NCBI RefSeq assembly: GCF_000166055.1
Contig: NC_014664.1
Coordinates: forward strand, 2,176,001 to 2,240,000
DNA from: Rhodomicrobium vannielii ATCC 17100
GTDB taxonomy: Bacteria > Pseudomonadota > Alphaproteobacteria > Rhizobiales > Rhodomicrobiaceae
Direction: 5' to 3'
Length of the DNA: 64,000 nucleotides
A program made the position numbers and the translations under genes. The notes under the pieces are model-generated. The model had not been told where the DNA came from, ran no database searches, and saw nothing but the letters and a program-made list of their open reading frames with translations. Positions 55,231 to 63,666 of the stretch are shown piece after piece; position 1 is the stretch's first letter; every line of letters begins with the position of its first letter.

Positions 55231-57876
55231 GTGAACGAAGCGGACATCAAGGAAGCGTTCCTCGCCGCGATGCGCGCGAGCGGCGTGCACATGGACTGCG
55301 CCTCGGCCCGCGGTGGCCATCCGATCGCTGACGGGAAGCTGAAGCGGGCCGATTCGACGGGCAAAGGAAGGCGCAGGAAATATGACATCTGGTATATCCT
55401 GCATGCAGACGAGCGCCCGGTCGGAGAATTCGGCGACTACAAACACGACATCCGCGATAGGTGGATCGCGGGGAAAGACCTCAAACAGCTTTCTGATGCC
55501 GAGAAGGCCGCGTATCAGCAGCGAATTGCCGAGATAAGGCGCGAGCGCGAAACCTATCAGGCCATGCTGAGCGCGAATGCGGCCAAGGCGGCGGCCCTTC
55601 TACTGTCGGGGAGCTGCAGCGCCGGCTTCAAAGTTGCCGCGGGGCACCCCTATCTCGCGAAGAAAAAGCTGCCTGCTTTCCCTGGCGCGCGCGTGCTGAC
55701 GAAGGATGTGCGTTACGTGATCGACCCTGAGATTGGCGAGCAGACGGTGAGCGCAGGCACGCTGATCGTGCCGATGTTCCACACGACCGAGGGCAACGCG
55801 ACGCTCGTCAGCGTCCAAAGGATCTTCGCAAACGGCGACAAGCGATTCCTGAAAGGCACCCCCAAAAAAGGGGCTTTCCATCCGGTCGGGCTTCACACCG
55901 CGCCCGACGCTCCGATCTACATCGCCGAAGGCTACGCGACCGCCGCGCGCATCCATGAAGCGACAGGTGAGCGTGCTGTGGCGGCATTCGACGCGGGCAA
56001 TATGACGCCGGTCGCCATCGCCTTGAAGGCCAAGTACCCCGAGGCCCGTTTTATCATCATGGCGGACAACGACAGGTTCACGAAAGGCAACCCAGGCGTT
56101 CGCCATGCCCGCGAAGCCGCCGACGCTATCGGCGCACCACTCGTGATCCCGCAGTTCGAGCAGGGCGAAGACGACGCTACGGACTTTGATGATCTCCACC
56201 AGAAGCGCGGCGCGGGTTGCGTGCGGGCAGCCATAGATGCCGTTCTCAATCCGCCGGTTGAGGATGCTCAGCAGTCGGAAACGGACGATATGCCTTTCGA
56301 TGGCGACAACCTCTCAATGTCCTTTGGGGAAGAGCGAAAGCCGAAACCGCTCGTTCAAGTACGACGCGGCGCCATTCACGAGGCAGTTGACGCTGCCAAT
56401 CAGGTGCTGGCCGATCCGGCCATCGGCATCTTTTCCAGATCAGGTAGGCTAGTGCGCGCTGTCGTCTACGAAGGAGCGCAGCGCACGCTGACCAGCCGCC
56501 CGCGTGGCGAGGGAAATCTTGATCGTCCAGACGGGGCGATTGTGGTGCGAGAACTCGGCGAGGCTGCTCTATGCGAAACGCTCACTCGTTACGCAAACTT
56601 CGAAAAATACGACGGGCGGGCGAAGGACTGGGTATCCATCGACTGCCCCACCGAAATTGCGCGCATGCTTTTAGGGAGGCAGGGATATGGCTGGGCGGCC
56701 CCAAACCTCCGCGCTGTGGTGCGCGCTCCAACGCTGAGGCCGGATTTCTCCGTGCTGAGCGAGCCCGGATATGATGTGGCCTCGGGCCTTCTATTTCTGA
56801 GCGACCGCATATGGCATCACGTCGATTCAAACCCGACGCGTAAAGATGCCGCCGCTGCGCTCGACGTCTTGCTCGAGCCCATTGAGCACCTTCCCTTTGT
56901 CGATGACGTTGACCGGTCGGCGGCGCTCGCGCTGCTTCTTACGGCCGTTATCCGTCCTATGTTGCGTAATGCCCCTATGTTCGCAGTTACGGCGCCAGCA
57001 GCCGGTACGGGAAAGAGCGTTACCGTCGACGTTGCGTCGGTCCTTTCCACTGGAAAAGTCGCGTCGGTCATAACGCCAACGCGTGACGATATCGAGATGG
57101 AGAAGCGCCTCGGCGCGGCCGCCATTGAGGGCGATGCGGTCATCGCTATCGATAACATTTCTCATCCGCTCGCGAGCGATCAGCTCTGCCAACTGCTCAC
57201 GCAAGGCGAGGTTCAGGTTCGCATTCTGGGGCGCTCGGAGAACGTAAAGGTGCCGTCGACGGCGCTTATCTGCGCTACAGGAAACAACCTCACAATCGTT
57301 GGCGACCTCGTGCGACGCACGATCAGGATCCGTCTCGACGCGAAGCGCGAGGCGCCAGACGAGCGGCTTTTTCCTTTCAACCCTATAGACCGTGCCCTCG
57401 AGAGGCGCGCGGAGATGGTCGCTGCGGCACTCACCGTGCTGCGGGCCTATCATATGGCCGGTATGCCGAACCGGGCGCCACCAATGGGTTCGTTTGAGGA
57501 TTGGTCGGACATCGTTCGCAGCGCGCTTATCTGGACCAACATGCCGGATCCGCGTGGAAATGTTGAAGAGATGCGCGCCGAAGACCCGGAGAAGGTCACG
57601 CTTCGCGAGATCATGGACGCGCTTCCATCAACTCCGTTCACGGTGAAAGAGGTGAAGCGCCTCGTCCACACGGATGACGATTTGCGCACCGCTCTGGCCG
57701 GTTACCTCGACCGCAATGGCTCCCTGAACACTGTTCGATTTGCGGGCTTTCTGCGTCGGCATAGGGACAGCGTTGCTTTTGGTCGCGCAATCAGACTCGC
57801 CCACTCAGACGAGCGGCACGGCTCCGTCTGGTCAATCACGCAGATAGACCCCTGTGAAGGGGGGTTTGGGGGGTAA
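55231..57876 (+). CDS. TOPRIM primase-helicase of a phage/satellite
   Basis: An 881-residue replication protein. Residues ~115-330 hold the primase part; the TOPRIM core is YIAEGYATAARIHEATGERA (Glu about residue 233), then FIIMADNDRF with paired acids. The C-terminal half is a helicase-like ATPase with Walker A VTAPAAGTGKSVTVD at about 586 and VIAIDNISHPLASDQ as Walker B-like. A single polypeptide of this kind is the replication core of P4-like satellites and of many small prophages. It starts with GTG 17 bases after the AlpA gene. Its last codons run into a G-rich inverted repeat. Confidence 0.88.
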   Translation: MNEADIKEAFLAAMRASGVHMDCASARGGHPIADGKLKRADSTGKGRRRKYDIWYILHADERPVGEFGDYKHDIRDRWIAGKDLKQLSDAEKAAYQQRIAEIRRERETYQAMLSANAAKAAALLLSGSCSAGFKVAAGHPYLAKKKLPAFPGARVLTKDVRYVIDPEIGEQTVSAGTLIVPMFHTTEGNATLVSVQRIFANGDKRFLKGTPKKGAFHPVGLHTAPDAPIYIAEGYATAARIHEATGERAVAAFDAGNMTPVAIALKAKYPEARFIIMADNDRFTKGNPGVRHAREAADAIGAPLVIPQFEQGEDDATDFDDLHQKRGAGCVRAAIDAVLNPPVEDAQQSETDDMPFDGDNLSMSFGEERKPKPLVQVRRGAIHEAVDAANQVLADPAIGIFSRSGRLVRAVVYEGAQRTLTSRPRGEGNLDRPDGAIVVRELGEAALCETLTRYANFEKYDGRAKDWVSIDCPTEIARMLLGRQGYGWAAPNLRAVVRAPTLRPDFSVLSEPGYDVASGLLFLSDRIWHHVDSNPTRKDAAAALDVLLEPIEHLPFVDDVDRSAALALLLTAVIRPMLRNAPMFAVTAPAAGTGKSVTVDVASVLSTGKVASVITPTRDDIEMEKRLGAAAIEGDAVIAIDNISHPLASDQLCQLLTQGEVQVRILGRSENVKVPSTALICATGNNLTIVGDLVRRTIRIRLDAKREAPDERLFPFNPIDRALERRAEMVAAALTVLRAYHMAGMPNRAPPMGSFEDWSDIVRSALIWTNMPDPRGNVEEMRAEDPEKVTLREIMDALPSTPFTVKEVKRLVHTDDDLRTALAGYLDRNGSLNTVRFAGFLRRHRDSVAFGRAIRLAHSDERHGSVWSITQIDPCEGGFGG

Positions 57877-57994
57877 TGGGGGTTTCTTCAACTGCACGCG
57901 AGAAATTGTCAGAATTATATGGATAGATATATGAAGCTGACATTTCCTAGAGAGCGACCAGATTTACCCCCCTTACCCCTCAAACCCCCCAAGG
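57859..57994. repeat. G-rich/C-rich inverted repeat after the primase
   Basis: The left arm (57859-57882) has three runs of six, six and five G, separated by TTT and TAAT. The right arm (about 57961-57992) is its near complement (TTTACCCCCCTTACCCC, then TCAAACCCCCC). They are about 78 bases apart, around an AT-rich centre (TTATATGGATAGATATAT). The primase stop TAA is inside the left arm. It may be an origin or terminator. No gene lies in 57877-58024. Confidence 0.65.
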
Positions 57995-58024
57995 TAGCAA
58001 TCCCGCTTCGATGAGGTGGACGAA

Positions 58025-58438
58025 ATGCAGAACACGCCGACACCGCCGGTCTCCATTGCCGATGTGGACGCAACCCGCGCTTTGCTTCGCCATCGGATCG
58101 CGCCGCATTTTATGGGACATCCTGAAGAGCGCGTGCTGGCTTTGGCTGACAAGCTTCTGGCGGAATGGGCGACGTCACTTCCCCAAAGCAGCGCTGAGAA
58201 GATCCGCGAGAGGCGATATCTGGTGACCTGGCTGCGTCAGAGACACTACCGGGAAGGATCCATTCGCGAAGCAGTAAGGAGGATGATCGCTGACGCCTGC
58301 CGCATGCGTTACCACCCGGCTCATCCGCCCGCGACGGAACCACGCGCTACCCTGCACCGCATGATGTTCATTTCTGGCGGCGAGTTCCCCTCCGACCGCA
58401 CGCTCCGCGACGACCTAAAAGGCTCTGGGCAGAGCTAG
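58025..58438 (+). CDS. Hypothetical phage/island protein
   Basis: I do not recognise this 137-residue protein. It is helical, with an Arg-rich middle (KIRERRYLVTWLRQRHYREG) that may bind nucleic acid. The ATG at 58025 follows GAGG at 8 bases; a GTG at 58016 is also possible. It lies between the primase and the small unknown genes. Confidence 0.65.
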   Translation: MQNTPTPPVSIADVDATRALLRHRIAPHFMGHPEERVLALADKLLAEWATSLPQSSAEKIRERRYLVTWLRQRHYREGSIREAVRRMIADACRMRYHPAHPPATEPRATLHRMMFISGGEFPSDRTLRDDLKGSGQS

Positions 58439-58490
58439 TTAAGACTTTGCCCACCCGCCTCGGCATGCTGTTCCCATGAGAGGAACACCG

Positions 58491-58838
58491 ATGCGAATAG
58501 ACCAGAACCGCCTACGTGAAGTCATCTCGCAAGCCAAGGCCGACAGCGCCGCTTGCCAGGCTGCCATGCAAGAGATCCGCCGCAAGCGGCAGGCCCTCAA
58601 CTCGCTCCGCGCGCGGCTCAACCCCGGCCCGTGTCCGATTGGCCCGGACGGCAAGCCCGACGTCAATGCATCCGAAAAAATCCAAGCCGAGATTAACGCA
58701 CTCATCGCGGAGATCGCGGCAGACGATGAGCGCTATGACGACCTAAGGGAGCGGAGCACGTTGTCCGGCACTCTAGCCAACAAGGCGCGCGATCATGCTC
58801 GCCAGCATGACCAGTTGCCGCCCGAGTTGGAGGACTGA
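58491..58838 (+). CDS. Hypothetical coiled-coil protein
   Basis: A 115-residue helical protein of unknown family with heptad-like stretches (AACQAAMQEIRRKRQALNSL and IQAEINALIAEIAADDERYD). The ATG at 58491 is chosen because AGAGGA lies 6-7 bases upstream; ATG 58476 is possible. It ends 2 bases before the next gene, so the small genes form an operon. Its position before the packaging genes suggests a head-related or accessory role (inference only). Confidence 0.6.
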   Translation: MRIDQNRLREVISQAKADSAACQAAMQEIRRKRQALNSLRARLNPGPCPIGPDGKPDVNASEKIQAEINALIAEIAADDERYDDLRERSTLSGTLANKARDHARQHDQLPPELED

Positions 58839-58840
58839 TC

Positions 58841-59407
58841 ATGGCGCTTCCTAAATTCTTCGCGGCCACGCTAGCCCGCACGAAATCGGCAGCCGCCGGG
58901 ATTCGTGAAGACGTGTCGAAGCTGCGTTCGGAAATCCGTGGTGCACAAGTCCGCCGCGCTGAAATCGAGGCGGCACCCGTCGATGTTGCCGAGGTGGAAC
59001 GCCGCGTCGACGGTCTGCTGAGTTCGGCCGAAGCATCCTTCCTTTTCGGCGGCTGGAGTTCGTCCTGGCTTTCCGCTCCCGGTTTCGACAGCGAGCGGCT
59101 CTTGAAGTCGCTGCAGTTCGGGTTCTCGAGGCAACCCCTGGGCGCCCTCTCGTATCTCGGTGGGCGCGAGATGCTGAAGGCGGCACTCATGGCCGAGGCA
59201 GCGACAGGCATGCCGTTGGAAGCCAAGCCACTGACCGCCGAGCAGCGTGCAAAGGCCCTCGCCGACGCAGACGCCGAGATCGAACGGCTTGAGATGCTGG
59301 AGGAAGCCGTCATTCGCGAAGCCGCGTCTGCTGGCATCGAAATCTCTCGGCGAGAGGACGCGAGCGCGGCGGTGTTCCTCCTTCCTGATGCGGATATGCC
59401 CCGATGA
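58841..59407 (+). CDS. Hypothetical protein, Ala/Glu-rich
   Basis: A 188-residue protein without a family I recognise. The N-terminal ~60 residues are helical (ARTKSAAAGIREDVSKLRSE), followed by SFLFGGWSSSWLSAPGFDSE and a second helical part (LADADAEIERLEMLEEAVIR). No signal peptide. Its stop overlaps the start of the next gene (ATGA), so translation is coupled. Confidence 0.65.
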   Translation: MALPKFFAATLARTKSAAAGIREDVSKLRSEIRGAQVRRAEIEAAPVDVAEVERRVDGLLSSAEASFLFGGWSSSWLSAPGFDSERLLKSLQFGFSRQPLGALSYLGGREMLKAALMAEAATGMPLEAKPLTAEQRAKALADADAEIERLEMLEEAVIREAASAGIEISRREDASAAVFLLPDADMPR

Positions 59408-59763
59408 AAGCACCTCGGCGCTTCGGCCACTCTGGCCTGACTCTCACAGCCGCGAAGGCTGCCATCAGGGCGGGGACGTTCCGCGATCTGGAAAAGAAGG
59501 CAGCAGGAAAGGTCAAGGCGGCCATGCGAAAGCCTCCGGCGGACGAGGAAGAGTTCGACTTCGACCAAGCCTCGCCGGGAACGCCAGCGGCGGAACTGGA
59601 TGCATGCATTCGCGCGATGTCATCCACCGAGATGGACGAGCTTCTCGAAGCAATGGCGGAGGCGGCGGACGCGCAACAGCAGGGCAGCAAGACAAGCCGT
59701 ACCGCGCACCAAACGGCGCGCGGCGTGGACATTTGGCGAAAAGCTTTGAAGGGGAAGCAATGA
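59404..59763 (+). CDS. Hypothetical acidic protein
   Basis: A 119-residue protein, unknown. After a basic start (KAPRRFGHSGLTLTAAKAA) it becomes acidic (PPADEEEFDFDQ) and helical (MSSTEMDELLEAMAEAADA). The C-terminal GVDIWRKALKGK resembles the starts of the next protein (ALGMWKKALRTG). Its ATG overlaps the previous stop and its own stop overlaps the next start. Confidence 0.65.
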   Translation: MKAPRRFGHSGLTLTAAKAAIRAGTFRDLEKKAAGKVKAAMRKPPADEEEFDFDQASPGTPAAELDACIRAMSSTEMDELLEAMAEAADAQQQGSKTSRTAHQTARGVDIWRKALKGKQ

Positions 59764-59945
59764 CGAAGACGACCAAAGCCCTCGGTATGTGGAAGAAGGC
59801 GTTGCGCACCGGCCCGGCCGAGGAAAAAGACACCAATGAGGAGCTTGCGAAGGCGAAGAAGGCCGAAGCCAGAGCTACGAAGAAGAAGCTCTCGGCCGAG
59901 CAAGTCGCGGCCATCTGGCGGCGTGCCATCCGTGGCGAGGTGTAA
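59760..59945 (+). CDS. Small basic hypothetical protein
   Basis: A 61-residue protein, rich in Lys and Ala (LAKAKKAEARATKKKLSAEQ), ending in VAAIWRRAIRGEV. The motif W(R/K)KAL or WRRAI repeats at both ends and is also found in its upstream neighbour, so the two may be paralogous. The ATG at 59760 overlaps the previous stop. Unknown role. Confidence 0.6.
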   Translation: MTKTTKALGMWKKALRTGPAEEKDTNEELAKAKKAEARATKKKLSAEQVAAIWRRAIRGEV

Positions 59946-59946
59946 C

Positions 59947-60804
59947 GTGCGCGATTTGCCTTTCCTCGTTTCCAAGCTATTTGGGACGCCGCACCTGATT
60001 CGGCAGTCAAAGCTTGATCAAATCCTCACCGGCCTCGCACCCGTCATAAGCGGGGCCGCACCCAAGAGGACTCGGCTTGCAGATGACGACATCGAAGCGC
60101 TCGGCCTGATCACACAGAGCGGTCCACGGCTCGAGGGCAATATTGCGGTGCTGCCTATCATGGGCACGCTCGTGCGCCGCCTGTCATGGATAGAAGCGGA
60201 ATCCGGCCTCACGTCTTACAAGACAATCACGGACGACATCACTCAGTTGATGCTCGATCCATACATTCGCGGCGTCATCCTCGAAATCGACAGCTACGGG
60301 GGCGAAGCCGGCGGCGTGTTCGACCTGGCCGACTTCATCCGTAAAATCCAACGTCAGACCGGCAAGCCGATCTACGCGCATGCGAACGAGAATGCCGCGA
60401 GCGCAGCTTATGCCATCGCATGCGCTGCCGAGAAGGTTTGGGTTGCTCGCACCGGCGAGGTCGGCAGCATCGGAGTGATTTGCGCGCACCTCGACCAATC
60501 GCAAGCGGACGAAAAGGCGGGATTGCGCTGGACGTTCATTTCTGCGGGCGAACGAAAAACGTGGGGCAACCCGCACGAGCCGCTCGGCGACGAGGCCAGG
60601 GCACGCGTTCAGGCCGATGTTGACTGGCTTTACGATGAGTTCGTGAAGACCGTTGCACGCTACCGCGGGATGCGGCCGGCCGACATACGCGCCACGAAGG
60701 CCGATGTGTTCCGTGGTGAAGACGCGGTGGGTGTCGGGCTCGCTGACGCCTCTGGGACACTGGACGAATGCTTTGACGTGCTCAGTAGAAGGCTGCGCGG
60801 TTGA
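59947..60804 (+). CDS. S49 (SppA-like) phage head maturation protease
   Basis: A 285-residue peptidase of the S49 family. The nucleophile is Ser152 in ANENAASAAYAIACA and the general base is Lys204 in AGERKTWGNPHEP; ILEIDSYGGEAGGVFDLAD and TGEVGSIGVI are the family motifs. In phages of the lambda type this protease cuts the scaffold and the head proteins. No signal peptide or membrane helix is seen, so it is not the host SppA. The start is GTG at 59947. No scaffold domain is fused to the C terminus. Confidence 0.88.
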   Translation: MRDLPFLVSKLFGTPHLIRQSKLDQILTGLAPVISGAAPKRTRLADDDIEALGLITQSGPRLEGNIAVLPIMGTLVRRLSWIEAESGLTSYKTITDDITQLMLDPYIRGVILEIDSYGGEAGGVFDLADFIRKIQRQTGKPIYAHANENAASAAYAIACAAEKVWVARTGEVGSIGVICAHLDQSQADEKAGLRWTFISAGERKTWGNPHEPLGDEARARVQADVDWLYDEFVKTVARYRGMRPADIRATKADVFRGEDAVGVGLADASGTLDECFDVLSRRLRG

Positions 60805-60842
60805 ATGAATTCCGTTGGCTGACCGTCAGCGGTGTCCAAGGC

Positions 60843-60870
60843 GGGCGAGAGTAGGCTCACACTCTCGTCC
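60843..60870 (+). other. Hairpin after the S49 protease gene
   Basis: GGGCGAGAGT-N8-ACTCTCGTCC forms a 10-bp stem with one G-U pair and no T run. It may end or stabilise the protease transcript. The gap 60805-60998 otherwise has no gene. Confidence 0.4.
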
Positions 60871-60998
60871 GTCGCTTCGCCACCAAACTCTAGGTTCTTC
60901 CCGACGGGTACCGGCTTGCGGGGACCATGGCGGCGCGGGCCTTCGCTAGCGACAATAAATCGAAAAACGCTTCACACTTAACGGGGGAGGTGATCACG

Positions 60999-61487
60999 AT
61001 GTCATCAACCGAAACGGAAACCAAGGCCGCGTTCGCGCGTCGCCTCGGATGTTCAAAGGCGTGGGTCTCGCAGTTGATCAAGAAGGGTTTGCCTCTCACG
61101 TCCGATGGCAAGCTCGTGCCGATAGCCGAGGCGCTCGCGTGGGTGCAGGGCAATGTGTCCAGCGGCGGCACCGATAACGACGCGCCCAATCTGAACGGAG
61201 CGAAGATCCGCCTCGTGCTGGCGAACGCGAAGCGCGCTGAGTTCGCTCTCGAGCGCGAGCGCGGCACTTACGTCTCGCGCGATGAAGTCCGCCGTGCTGC
61301 CCAGGCTTTCGGCCGAGGACACCGCGACCAGATGCTGAACTTCGCGAACCGCTTCGGGCCTGGGATCGCAGCCGCCGCCGGATGCGATGCGGCCACGCTG
61401 ATCGGCCTGATCGACGCTCGCATGCGCGAAGCGCTCCTTGAGTCTGTTGGCATTTCGGTGCCCTTCCAAGGTGATCGCGATGCCTGA
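60999..61487 (+). CDS. Nu1-like small terminase subunit
   Basis: A 162-residue protein. The N-terminal winged helix-turn-helix (KAAFARRLGCSKAWVSQLIK, then KGLPLTSDGKLVPIAEALAW) is like gpNu1 of phage lambda, which recognises phage DNA for packaging. The rest is helical (ALERERGTYVSRDEVRRAAQ) and matches the common Nu1-type tail. The ATG at 60999 follows GGGGGAGG at 8-9 bases; the open frame from 60927 has no such site. The large subunit should follow; instead an IS66 element is found. Confidence 0.8.
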   Translation: MSSTETETKAAFARRLGCSKAWVSQLIKKGLPLTSDGKLVPIAEALAWVQGNVSSGGTDNDAPNLNGAKIRLVLANAKRAEFALERERGTYVSRDEVRRAAQAFGRGHRDQMLNFANRFGPGIAAAAGCDAATLIGLIDARMREALLESVGISVPFQGDRDA

Positions 61488-61592
61488 GACCACCGACTGC
61501 TTTACGGAGATGGTCCTGACAGATCACCGCCCAGCAATGGCCGCGCTCTTCGAGGCGCGTCGCCGGATAGGCATCCGGAACGCCGAGCTGCG
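61480..61592 (+). pseudogene. Start of a phage gene cut by IS66
   Basis: The ATG at 61480 overlaps the end of the Nu1 gene and opens a frame (PETTDCFTEMVLTDHRPAMA) that ends, as far as phage DNA goes, at 61592, where the IS66 end begins. The position after the small terminase suggests the large terminase or a neighbour, but the 37 residues left are not enough to identify it. Confidence 0.55.
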
Positions 61593-61638
61593 GTAAGCAT
61601 CCGGTGAGGGCCGCAGCGTGAGCGCTTGCGGTTGATGA

Positions 61639-63273
61639 CTACGCCGCCAGTTGCAAGCCGGGCTGCTTCCATTCCCAGGGCAGCAGCTCATGGAGTCGGC
61701 TTTGCGGCTGGCCTGCGATGCGGGCGAGCACATCGGCCAGCCAAGCCATCGGATCGATGCCGTTGAGTTTGGCCGTCATGATCATCGTCATCATAAAGGC
61801 GGCCCGGTCGGCGCCGCGATCTGAACCGGCGAAGAGCCACGACTTTCTTCCGAGCGCAAAACCTCTCAGCGCTCGTTCGGCCGAGTTGTTGCTCAGGCAG
61901 ATGCGGCCGTCGCCAAGGAAAGCGGCGAACCGATCCCAGCGCTTGAGCAGATAATCGATGGGCCTGGCGACGGAAGCCGAGCGCGACAATCGCGAGCGCT
62001 CCTCGCCAAGCGAGGTTTTCAGATCGGCCAGAAGCGGCGCGCTTTGCTTCTGGCGCACGCGCAGGCGCTCGCTGGCGGGAAGGCCGTTGATGGAGCGCTC
62101 GATGTCGAACAGCGCGTCGATGCGCTTGACCGCTTCCAGCGCAATCGGGGAGATGGCCGGCGCCTGTTTGCCGCGCTTCGCGTTGGCGGCGATGTCAGCC
62201 AGTTCGAAGAACTGGCGCCTGGCGTGCGCCCAGCACAGCGCCGAGACGATGGCGCCTTTTTCGCGCGCCGGATCGTAAAGCCCGTTATAGCCGCTATAGG
62301 CGTCGGCCTGCAAAATGCCGGCGAAGTCTCGAAGATGGCTCTCGGGATGCTCCTGCCTTCGGTCTCGCGAAGCGTAGTAAAGCGCGGCCGGCGGCGCGGT
62401 CCCGCCAAAAGGGCGATCGTCTCTGACATAGGTCCAGATGCGGCCGGTGACTGTCTTGCCTTTCGCCAGGATCGGCACCGTCGTGTCGTCGCCAAACAAC
62501 CGTTCGGCCGAAAGAACATGGGCCTCGATCAGCGCCTGGAGCGGTTGCAGCGCCGCCATGCAGGACCCAACCTGATCGGCCAGCGTCGAGACGGAAAGTT
62601 CGACGCCTTCGCGCGCATACCGCTCGCTTTGCCGGTTGAGAGGCTGGTGCTGGCCGAACTTCTCGAACAAGATCATGGCCAAAAGGCCCGGCCCGGCAAA
62701 ACCGCGCGGCGTTGCATGAAAGGGCGCCGGCGGTTGCGCGATCGCCTCGCAGCACCGGCAGGAGAACTTCTCGCGCACCGTTTGGATGACTTTCCAGCGG
62801 CGCGGAACAACCTCGAGCGTCTCGGTGACGTCCTCGCCGAGCTTCGACAGCTTCGTCGAGCCGCAAGACGGACAACATGTCGGCGCCGGGAGCACCACGC
62901 GCTCGCGCGGCAGATGCGCCGGGAAAGGCTTGCGCGATGGATGCTTGCGCGTAGAGGATGGCGTGCCTTGCGTCCGGGCTGTGGCTGTCTCGGCGAGAAG
63001 CTCGTCCTCGGCCGCGGCTGTCTCCAGCTCTTCGAGCTGAAGCTCCATCTGCTCCAGGAGCCGCGCCTTGTGCTCCGAGCGGCTACCGTAAAGCACCCGC
63101 CGCAGCTTCTCGATCTCGAGCCTCAGATGAGCGATCAGCGCGTCCGTGCTGGATGTCGCCGCGCGAGCGCGAGCCGCAACGGCCTCGGCGGAAAGGCGGG
63201 CGGCGCGCTCGGCGAGGATCATCGCATGCGCGGCGGCAAGGTCGGAAGGAAGAGCGTCAAGCGGCGTGGTCAC
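61639..63273 (-). CDS. tnpC: IS66 transposase TnpC
   Basis: The 544-residue DDE transposase of IS66. The N-terminal leucine-zipper-like part (LPSDLAAAHAMILAERAARL), a zinc-finger part (CCPSCGSTKLSKLGEDVTE), and the catalytic domain (FGDDTTVPILAKGKTVTGRI with DD, then LQADAYSGYNGLYD, and the final SNNSAERALRGFALGRKSWL with Glu) are complete. It reads from GTG at 63273. It appears intact, so the element may still be active. Confidence 0.95.
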   Translation of the reverse strand: MTTPLDALPSDLAAAHAMILAERAARLSAEAVAARARAATSSTDALIAHLRLEIEKLRRVLYGSRSEHKARLLEQMELQLEELETAAAEDELLAETATARTQGTPSSTRKHPSRKPFPAHLPRERVVLPAPTCCPSCGSTKLSKLGEDVTETLEVVPRRWKVIQTVREKFSCRCCEAIAQPPAPFHATPRGFAGPGLLAMILFEKFGQHQPLNRQSERYAREGVELSVSTLADQVGSCMAALQPLQALIEAHVLSAERLFGDDTTVPILAKGKTVTGRIWTYVRDDRPFGGTAPPAALYYASRDRRQEHPESHLRDFAGILQADAYSGYNGLYDPAREKGAIVSALCWAHARRQFFELADIAANAKRGKQAPAISPIALEAVKRIDALFDIERSINGLPASERLRVRQKQSAPLLADLKTSLGEERSRLSRSASVARPIDYLLKRWDRFAAFLGDGRICLSNNSAERALRGFALGRKSWLFAGSDRGADRAAFMMTMIMTAKLNGIDPMAWLADVLARIAGQPQSRLHELLPWEWKQPGLQLAA

Positions 63274-63318
63274 CCGACAAGAGAATCATGGTTCGCCAAC
63301 GTTTTCAAAGGCAAACCG

Positions 63319-63666
63319 TCAGCCAACCGAAGTCGGTCTCCAGGTTTTTTGCGGATTGCGCCAATCGATCCCGGAGAGCAGATAGCCAAGCTGCGCGGGC
63401 GAAATCGAGATCGCGCCGTCAGCCGGGCTCGGCCACAAGAACCGGCCTTTCTCCAGACGCTTCGTAAAAAGGCAGGCGCCCTGGCCGTCATGCCAGATCA
63501 CCTTCAGAAGATCGCCCCGGCGGCCGCGAAAGCAAAACAGATGGCCGCTCAAAGGATCGCGCTGCAAAACCTCCTGGACCTGCAAGGACAGCGACGGGAA
63601 GCCCCTGCGCATATCGGTGTGACCCGTCGCCAGCCACACCCGCACGCCGGTCGGAACCGGGATCAT
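63319..63666 (-). CDS. tnpB: IS66 accessory protein TnpB
   Basis: A 115-residue protein of the IS66 Orf2 family: TGVRVWLATGHTDMRRGFPS, SLSLQVQEVLQRDPLSGHLF and CFRGRRGDLLKVIWHDGQGA are its signatures. It is needed for transposition in this family, with unknown biochemical role. It lies between tnpA and tnpC; its ATG overlaps the end of tnpA. Confidence 0.93.
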   Translation of the reverse strand: MIPVPTGVRVWLATGHTDMRRGFPSLSLQVQEVLQRDPLSGHLFCFRGRRGDLLKVIWHDGQGACLFTKRLEKGRFLWPSPADGAISISPAQLGYLLSGIDWRNPQKTWRPTSVG

